The position numbers and the translations under genes were made by a program. From Ministeria vibrans ATCC 50519 (Eukaryota; Opisthokonta; Filasterea): a stretch of DNA of 64,000 nt. Below the pieces are notes generated by a model. That model was not told the DNA's origin. It was given only the letters and a program-made list of their open reading frames with translations, and searched no databases. Shown in pieces: positions 25,101-37,100 of this stretch. Position 1 is the stretch's first letter; every line of letters starts with the position of its first letter. The stretch covers positions 1 to 64,000 of the forward strand of contig CALSCP010001275.1 of assembly GCA_943704425.1 (NCBI GenBank), written 5' to 3'.

Positions 25101-28100
25101 GCGGCACCTTCTGCGCCTGATCTCGCTCAAACGCATCGAGTAACAAATTCAAGCGACGCGGTGAGGAAGCCAGCCGACGCACTTCATCATCCAACATGGT
25201 CCCGAGGCGTTCTTTGTCATCAAGCAGCATGGATACTTCGGCCAGATCTCGACGAATCCTTGAAATAATGTTGAACGGAATCAAAACCTTGCGCGATGCA
25301 CGTGCACTCAGTTGGCGTAGTTCGTCGCGCGCCTCCTCCAGAGCGCGCACGCGCTCACGGTGCTTCGATTCTAGTCGGTTCATAGCGGTGTTTCCGTGCG
25401 GTGCGTCACGCCCGTCATCACTCGACTCAGACGACACACCCTTTTTTAATGACGCCCTTGACACGCCAAGTTTGGTGACGGTACACCTCTCAAACTTGTC
25501 CGAGAGACCAACAATGGCACTCACAAAATCGTGGCGATCCATATCAAGGCCAAGCAAATCCTGTGCAACCAAACGCACACGTTCCGCCCAGGCAGCAAGC
25601 CAGTCGCGAGAGCGCAGCTGTAAGAGCACAAGGGGACTCTCTTTGGTGCCTTCACCCTCAAAGGTTTCGGTGAGCAGCTCGTGATGAAACCGACGCAGCA
25701 CCGACGTCGCCTTGAATGCAATGCGAAAGGTGTCACTGCCGGGCAGGATGGTCGGGAGAATGCACTTGAAATACTTGAGCAGAGTCACGTTGATGCGCTG
25801 CAGCTCATCACGTGCAGCGGTGTGCAAACGCAGCCAGTGCAACATCTGCTGGGCTTCGGTTTTGCCCTCAAGGTATTGCTCCAACTCAACGAGCACCGGC
25901 ATTCCAACGGCGCCATAGACTGCGCGGATTTCGTCAATGGACTGTTGAAGCTGAGCGAGTCCCATGCCATGCTCGGACGTTGGTTTGACGTTACGAACGC
26001 CATTGCTGCGCTCTGTCCGCAGCTCATTCACCATTCTCATGGGTACAAGAGCGCGAAGCTCCTGCAACTTGGTTGCCATACTTGCGCACAGCTGATCACT
26101 ACCAGGTGTCTCGGCCAAGAGATGGTTCACGTCCACGCTTGCCTTGAGCAACTTGGAAAGGGACAATGAGAGGTCAAACCGCTGGTGGATGTCCTGTTGC
26201 ACGTCAAGTGCGTCCGTGACACCTCGCTGGACAACCTTCTCAATAGCCTCCGTGTCAACGCTATCACCAGACTCCCCCGCAAGAAGTTGGAGCACTACTA
26301 GCGCATCCTCAGGGCACTTATCGTTGACCCCATGCTCACTCGGCTGTGGCACAAGCGTTGTTTGGTGGTACTCACACTTGAGTTCGTCACACATCTTTTG
26401 ACTCCATTCCTCACATTCCGCACTTGCACTCGGTGTGACAAAATGTGTCACATGAGGGATATCAGTGTCGTTTGAGCTGCCTTGCACAAGCAACAGTGAC
26501 AGCTGTGCGCCCTCTGCGGCTGCATAATCAAACAGCAGGACAGCATGCTGAGTTACATCTCCAGAATTGTGTGTGCTGCCGAGACGTTTGATAAATTTGG
26601 CCGGTCGATGAACCAGTGCATCGCACATGGCGATGTGAAGGCGTTGAGCACGTGGAATGCCCTGTGGTCGTCCAAAGAAAAAACCAACTGCCACCCACAG
26701 CAGTGCTGAACGGAAGGCATACTCGCGGTCCATCAGCAGAGAGGCCAGACGCACGCCTTGATCACCGACAAAGAGATCAAGGTTGCCCGTATCACCATTG
26801 GCTGCGGCAAGTCGTTCCAGGAGCACATCAAACAGCTCCACTTGAATTACACCACATTGGTGGCGCGCCCGCTTTGCCGCAGAGTCTTGCGTGACGTTCC
26901 GGAACTTGCTACGAAGAGCCTGCCACTGTTTGAGGAGCGCGTCGTGCTGCTCCTCCTTTTGTCTCTTTTCTGCTTGATGGCGCTCCTCTGCTTCAAGTGC
27001 CTCGTTCACGCTGCGCTGACAGTAGACTTCAAAGGCAGCATGCAGTTGGCGAACTTGATCAAGTTGTTCGGGTACACTGTCGTAGAGTGTAGTGTAGTCT
27101 TGCGAGCTGAGGTTGTCACTTTCAAGTCGGGAAATAACTTGCAACACCTTAGCCAGTCCCACATCAAAGGCTTTTGACTCATCGAGCGAACGCGACCGCG
27201 CGCTGACAAAAGCGTGTTGCCGTGCAATACTGGTAAGAGGAAGTCGAGCTCGAGCCTCATTGTGCTGTAGCACATCCACCTCGATTTCTCCAGAGACGAC
27301 CTCCTCGCCAGTGCCACTCGGTTTCGACAGTGGAAGACAACCAAACTGGTTGACGGCTTCTCCCAAGCGTTCCTTTTGCTGCTCGCACTCGGCTAAAAGC
27401 TCATCGTTGCGGTGCTTATCAACGCTGTCGTGGTACGAGCGACTAGGCACGCTATTCTCTAAGAGATCCTTCAGAATCGCCTCCATAGTGCCCAGTACAC
27501 CGTGGGTGGCCGAAGCAAACTCCTCAGCGGCAGCGACCGCACAAAGATGCTGCAAATTGTCGACAGTGGGCGCCATTCGTGCAGCGCCCTCATCCTCGAG
27601 GTATGCTGGGAAAGTGAGTTGTCGAGGCAGGGCCCAAAGCGTGTCCCACAGCAGTTGGCGCCACTCGAGATGGGCCGCGTACACGGAGAGTGCCTCAGTG
27701 ACGGCAGGCGCTGTTGACTGAGCCATGAGACTGCGCACAATCGAAGTGCGAGCATCCGCGCTGTCGAGCACGGGACTGCAGAGTCCACGAGAGAGAATGA
27801 AGATAAAGTAGCGTTGGTGGGCGGCCGACAGGGTGTTTTTCAGGAAGGCATGCGAGTCAAGCACGGACGGGTGGGCAAGCGAGTCTAGGTTTTCGCGCAC
27901 ACTACACGCAACGAGAACACAAGAGAGGGCATTGGAGATGCGTTGTACGGCGCCGTTCACCGCCTCACCGGCCGACGCGTCTCGCAGAGGTGCGTAGTCA
28001 AGGGCGGCCCGAAGTGCCTCACAAGACGCTTGCACCATGCTGACGTGAGCACGACGCTCAGCAGCGTCCATGAAGGAGGCATCACGTGCAAAGTTAAGAA

Positions 28101-31100
28101 GTGCTTTGTGTAGTACAGTGGTGGCATTGCAGGCATTCTTCACTCGGTCGTTCAGCTTCACCAAAGTGCGCAGTTCGGCTGGTGTACAACTGGGTTTGAG
28201 GTTGCCAAACACGCGCGACTCGTGTGCCAGATGGCGGAGAATGTCATCGGGATTGCCATTGGACGGCAGTGCATCGGCGGGCATCAGACCATGTAGGTTG
28301 AGCGAGAGCGTGTGAGCAAATGCGCAAGTGTGCTCCGGTGGCGATTTCACAAGCAGCGTGTACGCCAGTTCCAGACACATTTGCTCGACGGCAGTGGTCG
28401 CGGGACGCACGCTGTCCATCCAGGCTTTGTGCCACTCGGGTTCGCTGGCCTCGACCGGAGGCGGGTACACTCGCGCACTGCCACCTTCTTCAAGCCACGC
28501 CGCTCCATTGTCAAGAAACTTGGCAATGCTGGTGTACACAAGCCGTCGCTCCTCCGGCACTGAAAGAGCAGCAGTGTAGCTGTGAATGAGGGCAAGCACA
28601 GCAGCAGCTTCGGGACGTGCCGACTCCGAATGGATGAGGATCTTGGCTGTTTTGGCGGCACGCAGCAGAGCACGACCGGTCACAGTGAAGTTCTCCATGA
28701 GTGTGAGCTTGCGCTCGCTGATCAAAAACTTCACTGTGGCGTGCGTGCGCAACATGAGCGTCCCCAACGCCTCGCCACCGTAGAGCCCACCAAAGGCGGG
28801 ACGGAGAAGCTGCTGAAGATCGTGATTCTTCGCGGTGTTTGCGTCAGTAAGACCTGCATCAATGGGAAGCAAAGTGCAGCGAATCACACGATTAAGTAGG
28901 GCACCCGAGAGCTTTTGAGCGTTGAGTCGCTGCGAGTCGGACGTGCAGAACAGGCGAAAGTCGGGGTGGATGCCCTTGTTAGCGTGCGTGAGAACCTGGC
29001 CATCGGATTTCTCGTACAGGTTCAGAACAGGATTCGCCTCAAATAGTGAGTTGAGACGCTCGAGTACATCGGGGGGCGCCGCGGAGACGCCGTCAAGCAG
29101 TACCCATGACCCCTCGCGCACAGCACGCACAAACTCCGCTTCAACAAACTCAAAGACAATCTGCGCTTTTGTGTCGTCGTCGACGACGCCCTCGGCAAGG
29201 TTTGTTTCGACGCGCTGCTGCAGCTCACACAGGCGCCTGTGTCGGTGGCGAATGCGAGCAAGATGCGTCGCGGAAACGGTCAGCAAAACATTGTGTAAGC
29301 ACTTCAGCTCTGCTACTTGCCCCAGAGCATCCATGGCAGCCCCGAGGACCTCGATGGAGCGTTGTAGGACGGCAATCTCGTACTTGGTGCGATCGAGGGG
29401 CGAGCTGTCCTCGACGTCGCACTTGGTGCAAAGACTTTCGCGACAGTCTTGCAGCTCTTTCACCGCATCAAAAATGCGAGCGGCAGCGTCAAGAATGGCC
29501 ATACGAGGTCCTGCTTCAAGCGACGACGCAATGGAACAGACAAGAAACTCAAGGACCTCGTTGCCCAGCGAGTCCGCGTCGGACATTGAGTTTGCTGTCG
29601 AGAGGCGTGTATATGTCGGCAGCCACTGGCCAATAAGACCGCTTACATCACTCTCATTATTCAGTGGCAACACAATGACCTGGCGTGCAGCGAGACGCGC
29701 CAACTCGAGCACAAGAGCTGTCTTGGCCGAGGCGGTGGGTCCTTCCAGGAGCACGGGTCGGCGCGACTCGGAAGCGGCAGCGAGCAGCGCAAGAGATTCG
29801 ACTGTGTTGGGAGTCATCTCGAGGGGTTTAAGAAGCGCATTGGCAAACGTGTGTACACCACGACGGACAAAAATCGAGCCAATTTGCACAATGTCGTCGC
29901 TGAGGAGGACCTTGGCGCCGCTAGAGGGCATCAGCTTACGAAGCGAGTCGGCCATCGGGAGACGCTTGTTGACAATGGCCGTTGCCTTGCGCTGGTCATC
30001 TTCGCTCAGGAAGCCGCGCACGTAAATGAGCTCGGCAGCCGCATGAAGCGCAATACGGCGAACGTCGGCACTACCATTGCGCGAGGCGGCCCCCGATACA
30101 CCCGAAGACTCGGCAAAATGCTGGTAGTGCGACATTTGGTCGCGCGCGGTGTGTCTCATCAGGTCCTTGATTTTGCTAAGGTCGCGCAAATTGAACTCGT
30201 AGGGACCACCAACGCGCCCAATTTCTCGTTTTTCGACGGCCGCAACAATGTCCTTATGAAGCTCAAAGAGTGCGTCCAGGTCCTCGTCGTCAATGACGGG
30301 ACGCTGAGCACTCTCGTTGATGAATGCTCCAAACAGTTGCTTGACAATCAGCTTCATCTCCTCTTCGTTGTAGGCGCCCAATTGAATGCGAGCAAAAAGT
30401 GAGCGGATGGAGCGGGGCAGCTGGCCACGGCCGCCACCGGTCGATGATGGATTCATGGTGGCAAAGAGAGTAACACCCGTCGGAAGCTCAAGAGCACCAT
30501 AGCCCGGCAGCACGACGGTGCGCGAGGCACGCGCGCCACGGTCCAGAAGAGGTAGGATGCCATCCAGAACGTCGGGAGGCGCAAGATTGAGCTCGTCAAA
30601 GAGAACCCAGTGCCCTTGCTTCAGTGCCTTGACGAGCTTGCCGTCGCGCCAGCGGAACACACGAGAACCATCACTTGCGGTGACTGGCATGATACTGCCA
30701 ACGAGTTGGGACAAGGTGGTGCTGCCGCTAAAGTTGATACGCTCACAAGTGGCTCCAAAGAGTTTTGCTGTCTCCTCCACCACGCGAGTCTTACCAATGC
30801 CAGGCGGGCCCTCCAAGAGCAGGGGTGCATCGCCCAGGATAGCAATGCCAATGCGCGAGAGGTTGGCAATAAAGGTGGGTGTGGTGCAAACAGAGAGACG
30901 GGCATTGGCCAACTGCGTGGCGCGTGTGTCGACATCCCAGGCGCCCGCATGGTCGTCGGGAAGAATGGGATTCTGCGAGGAAAAGAGGGGGACCTGTTCC
31001 TCATCGAATCGTGAGTCGTACTTGTCGTTAGCGGCGGCGTCATCGTCACCGCCACCACCACCACCGCCGGGTATGGTAAAGTTATCTGGGAGTGTTGGGC

Positions 31101-34100
31101 GAACCACAATGCCCGAGTAATGGAGACGGAAAAAGCCGTTGCGGAGGACCTGAACAGGGTTGTTGAGGTCGTCGATAGAAGTGTCAGAACCAGCTTTAGG
31201 AGGTCTGAAGATGCGCAGGGAGGCAGGGGGTGGCGGTGTAGTCTCTTCATGCTCGTAGAGCTTTTTCCACCATTCGTCAATGACGCGCTCCTGCTCGTCA
31301 ATCGTGAACTCATCAAAGAAGAAGGACTTGAGTGCAATGAGCACACGATCAGCAAGCGGGACGTGTGGTGGGCAGGCGACGATGAAGTCGGCGGAGCGGA
31401 ACAGCTGATGAATGTCTGGGGAGCGACCAAGTGCAGGCTTCTGCGCACGGAGTGAGCGACGCAGACCGTTTGGGTCGAATAGTTGATGCAGTGACTCGTT
31501 GAGCTCTTCGGCGGGAGGTGTCGGGCGCAAACGACGGTTTAAATCGGCGCGGACAAGTTTCTTGACGTCTGGCTCGCCGTACTCGGTCGTAGAGATAACG
31601 GTGAAACGCGAGAGAGTCGCTGGACTCACTTTGATTGGCTGTGCGGCGGAGGCACGATGAATGGAGGCAAATACCTGAAAGCCAGGAAGAATATGCAAAC
31701 CTGTGGCGTCACTGGTGATGTTCTCGGTGACGTTCAGCGACGGATCTGGCTCGAGCAGAGAATTGAGGCGTTCCGTGACAGCCTGGCTTGGCGAGTCAAA
31801 GTCTTCAAGGAACAGCAACTGCGCCTTTTGTGCCGCAACCGTCACAGGTCCTGCGCGGAAGCGAAACGACGGTTGTGTCGCATCACGGCAGCTGCCAATC
31901 GCCTCGCGCGACCACTCAAGCTCCTCTAACAGGCTACAGAGCACAGCATCTTGGGGAAGCAGCTGTTGCAAGTTGCGCAAGTGGCTGCACACCTTGCTGA
32001 TGTACTGAACAAGCTCGTCGGTGGCCGGGATGGGCGTGGATTCATCGGCAGTGTCCTTTGCGTTCGGCAGCAAGGCGTCTTGGAAGAGTTGCGAAGTCAT
32101 GATAGACGGTCCATCTGACGCGTTGCTGTCGTTGTCGCCTTCCGAATCGTACAGCAACGAAGAGTGAGCAGCTTCAACCGACGACAAAGGCACTGCAGCT
32201 GCGTGGTTGTCGTCGTCGCTGTCTGACTCGTAGCGAGGAGGAGCAGGGGATAGGACAATCTTTTGGTCGTTGTCCGACTCGCAGTGGGTGGGGGCGGCGG
32301 CGGCGGAGGAATCGGCAGCGGGGGCAGTCACGTCTTGGTCGCTGTCTGATTCGTAGCGGGCAAACAGATCAGCGGAGGAATCGACAGCGGGGGTAGCCAC
32401 GTCTTCGTCGCTGTCTGAGTTGTAGCGGGCAGGGGGAGCAGTCATGGGATCAGTCGTGGAAGTAGGGAAAGAATTGACAGCAGATATAGCCACGTCTTCG
32501 TCGCTGTCTGATTCGTAGCGGGCAGGGGGAGCAGTCATGGGATCAGTCGTGGAAGTAGGGAAAGAATTGACAGCAGATGTAGCCACGTCTTCGTCGCTAT
32601 CCGAGTCGTAGCGAGCAGGGAGAGGCGTAGTCTGGGGTGGACTCTCTCGAGTGACGAACACGTTGACGTCGTCATCTTCGGATTCATCTTCATCGTCCGT
32701 GTCAATGATGTCAACCACCTTGGTGCCCACACGATTTTCCGGCAGCAAAAAGTCATCGGAGGCGCGCAGATCGTCCATGTTGATGCCACTGCCATAGTGA
32801 GCTTCGGGTACGATTGCGTCGACAAGAAGCGCCGCTGCGTCCATAGCAATGCTCTCCTCTTCCTGTTCTCGTTCCATGGCACGCATCCGCTCTTGTTTTT
32901 TCACGTCCTTTGCGCGCTGATCCATGGCATATAAGAAGGTAGTGGCCGTGGTCTCCAACAGACGTGTGCTCTCATTGGCATGTTGTCGAGCAATGGTAGT
33001 TGACTCGCTATTGAGCGCCCCTGTTGTGCGTTCGACCAATAGATGCACGCGGTCGCACGCGGCCGACGCAAGAGGGTGCACTCCCTTGACAATGTCACGG
33101 AAGGCAATTGGACGAATCTCGCCCACCAGGTCACTTGTCTCCGTGTCAGGCGTGAGAAAAAGCTTGACCAGTTGCTCCGAGGCACCGTAGAGCTCACAGA
33201 AGGCGCGAACCAATGTAGTCTTGAATGACGTAGGACCAATGATGAGAACAGGTTCACGAAAGTGCACCGCAAGACACAGCTGCGCCAGGGACTCGCGAAA
33301 GTTGGCAGGGAGATCGCCAAAGTGAGCCAGAAGCGTTGATTGACGCAGGCGCTCATTCACAGTGCCGGTGACGGGTAGGTGTGCATCGAGTTGAATGGAT
33401 TGGCTACTGAGACTGCAGTGCAGCGTTTCGTCGTCAAAAACCAACGAGTGTAGCGAGCCGTTTGAAAGAAGATGGTCAATAGTGTCCCAACCGTCGACCT
33501 TCTTAAACGCGTTCAATAGGCACTTGTAGCCCGACGAGTCGCGAGTGTAGCGACCCGACAGAAGCGCAAATCCAACAACATGCCAGGGGGCGTCGGTAAA
33601 AGCGGCCTTGCGACGAATCCACTTCATCAACTCGCGCATTGTAATCCGCTGGGGTGTGGCACGCAGGTTGTGGTACAGTTGAGCAAGACGATCGGCGTCC
33701 TCGTCGGCAATGCGGACGTTGACACGGGCGTCGTGTCGGCGTTGAATGATGTCCGCCAGCTCGTCACGAGGAAAGTCTGAAATTTGCACTTCAAGAAAGC
33801 GGTTGCGCAGCGCAATTGGCAAACGGTGGCGGTTGGCGTAAGACGCGTCGTTTTGGGTGGCAAAGAAGCGGAAGTTGGGGTGGACAAAGACCGTCTCGTT
33901 GGTAGTGGGCACAACAAGCGTGCGGTGACCCTCGAGCAGCGGAAAGAGGACGTTGAGGACGTCGGGCGGAGCCAGGTTGAGCTCGTCGGCCAAAAACCAG
34001 TGACCCTTCGAGAGGGCTGTCAACAATTTGCCTTCCTGGTAGATGAAGGAGCCGCCAACAGGCATCCACGATCCAAAGAGGTCCTGCATCGTGATCGTGT

Positions 34101-37100
34101 CGGTGAAGTTGACGCGCTCAAGGCACGTGCCGCGTTCCAAGGCGAGAGCCTCAATGAGCGACGTCTTGCCCACAGCAGCGGGACCTTCAAGTAGAACAGC
34201 TGCGCCACTCAGGACACAGGCAAAGACACTTTCGGCTTGGGCAAGACGCGACCTGGTAAGAATGTGCTGACCTTGCCCGAGCGAAGTGTCTGGCAGGAGG
34301 GTCACACCGTCGGGTGAGCCACCATCACGACCGGAGGAAGGGAAGCACTGGCCAATAGCGCGGTGTAGCTGCGTTGTCTCTTGGACCTGCGATGGCGTCT
34401 CAGTCTTCATTTGCGAGTAGAATACCGTGTTGAAGGCAGACCAGAGGCACGCAACAAAGGTGCTGTCTGTGTTTGTGGAGCAAAGACGTGCCGACGTGTC
34501 AATAAGGCGCACGTAGTTGCGCATCGTGATGCTCGCTCCAGCTTTAGCGTGCAAGTTGTCCGAGAAAAAGGCATGCAAGCACTTGATGACCTTTTCGAGC
34601 AGCGCTCGATCTTGAGCCGGTAAATCCTCCGGCATGAGAGTTGTCGCAATGTCCATGATCTCTTGGTGGAAGACATTTGCGTCGTTGGGGTCGCGAGAGC
34701 GTTGTGGAGCGCTCATAAAGATGCTCGTGAATCGATTTGCAAGCGCGGGAGACAGCTCGTGACCAGAGGAGCCTACACCTGCCATGGCCGAGGCGCTTTT
34801 GTCGATGGGTGTCATAGTGGCAAAAAAAGCGTATCCACGGGCCTCCTCAAGAGCCTGATCATCGCCACGCTCAATAAGACGCAGCATCGTTGGCTGTTCG
34901 AGCAGTGGGTTGAGACGCTCGATGACGGTGCCCTCGGCCTGTGACAGATTGTCTAGCAACAGCCACCGGCCGTCTTCGTAGGCGACGTGCACGGGCCCAC
35001 GCTGCCACTCAATCTTGGCGTGGTCCGAGCCGGCGGCCGGCGCGAGCTGTCCGATGAGCTGCGAAGGCTCTGTCTCGGGTGTGAGCGAGTAGTGCTGCAG
35101 ACCGGGTGAGAGAAGCCAAGCAAGAGCACGGACAAGGCAACTCTTGCCAGCACCCTCATCACCGACGATGAGCACAGGCTGGGGAGTGCGCAGTGCATGA
35201 ATCACCAGCTGACACACAGCACGGGCGGTCTGTGTAAACACAAACGGTGTGTCGGGTTGTTCCTTGTCCATGATGGCGCGCTGGAGAACGCGTGTGTCGC
35301 GGGGCAGGTCAAAAAACTTGCAAAAGATCTCCGCCACAGAGTTCTGGGCCGTTATGTGCCGGAATCGGGACGCATACAGCGAAGCACCAAGCTTTGCCAA
35401 CGGTAACGAGTTGGTCGAATCAGCGAGACATGCGGCGTGCGTTGCAGAGGAGGCCTCGTGCAGCCAACGCACCACCCACTCGTCTGTTGGCATGTAGAGA
35501 CCGTGGCGCTCCACAAAATTGTCCGTTGAGACCATCTCGATGACACCTGCGTGACACGAGCGAATCGATTCAAGCCAGTCGTCATTGTCGAGAAGCTTGC
35601 GCGCGACACCCTCGGTGTGGCTAATCTTGAAGTTCTTTGCTCCGTCGATGCGGTCGAGGACACACGTCTTGATTGGGCGTGCCGTTGGATCCATCTTCGG
35701 GTCGCCGACTGAGAAGGTGGTGCGTGTCAGCTGGAGCGGAATGTGCGTTCGCTTTTTCGTAGGGTGCAGGATGGGTTGGAGGAGTTGAGGCGCACTCCAC
35801 TTGAACGACTTGTGCCAGGCACTGCACAGGAGGAGACCAAGAGCGGAGCGACCCTCGCCACGGAATCGAGCCCCATAGATGGCCCAAGCCTGAGCGGCAA
35901 GTGTCTTGTGCAACAGCGGGTCATCAAGTATCTCTGGCGCGTTGTTGGCCGCCTCGACAACGTGCGCAGTCCACTTGAGCAGCTCACGAATAGACACATC
36001 GGCGTACGCGGCGCGCTCAACAAAGGGCTCGGTCTTGCTGCGCAGCTTGTTGGCAATGGCGGCGTGTAGGCGTTGCATGATGCGGGCGAGATGCAAAGCA
36101 CGCTCTTTGGGCAACTTGTCCGACTCAAGTTTGCTGGCAACGATGGAAGTCCACTCATCGGACTGAAAGAAAAGAAGAAGTAACGTATAAAAGAATACAA
36201 TTTCAAGGGAATAAGGAGTAATAATAATAATAATAAAATAAAATAATATAATACCGGTAGTTCCTCGAAGATGATGGGTGTGAAGCGATCGAGGAAGGAG
36301 CGTGAGAGAGGTTCGCGAGCGCCCTTGAAAAAGCCAGCGTTGGGGTTCTGTGCGGCAAAAAGACGGAAGTTGGGGTGCATCGTGACGGTCTTGAAAGGCT
36401 GCTGAGCGTCGGACGAATCGTAGTAGTTGAGATCGCCAGTGTCGAGGGCAGCCTCAATGCAGTGTAAAACGTCGTCGGGAGCAAGGTTGCACTCGTCGAG
36501 GAGGAGAAAGTCGCCGTTTTCAAAGGCAAGCGTAAAGTCACTCTTGCTAAACTGGAAGGTGGGACCGGAAGACGACGCGCTAGCCTTAAGCTCAAGACGG
36601 CCTATGAGGTCGTCGATGGTCATGCGAGAGCTCATATTGGTGCGGCGCATAGTCATGTTACGCTCGTCGGCGGCCGCCATGATGATTCGTGACTTGCCCA
36701 CACCGGTGGGGCCCTCGAGGAGAACGGGACCGCTCCGATCGACAGCGTCAAGAATCTTGTCGAGATTGTGACGCGTCGTTGGGGTGAGGACAAGACCCTT
36801 GTTGTCGACAGAGGGTGTCTGGGTGCTCGTGGACGTCGCGTTGAGATCATCTTTGGTGAGAATGTCAGAGAGGCACCGGCGAAGTAGGGGTCCCGCGTCG
36901 ATTTTCATGAGGGTGGCATGCTTCAAGACCGCCGCGAGGGCACGGAGGTCCTTTTCATTGACAGTATGGCGATGGCGACGCCTTGAGGCGTTGGTCGCGG
37001 ACGACGTGTGATCTGCATCGCTCAGAAACGTGTTGCTGCCACTGATGGAGGAGGAGGGGGATAAGGAAGGCCCACTGTCGAAAACGGACACTTCGACATC

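Noticed and set aside
32130-32620. CRISPR-like direct repeats
   Set aside because: Contiguous in-frame 93-bp coding duplications with no spacers, in a eukaryotic gene.
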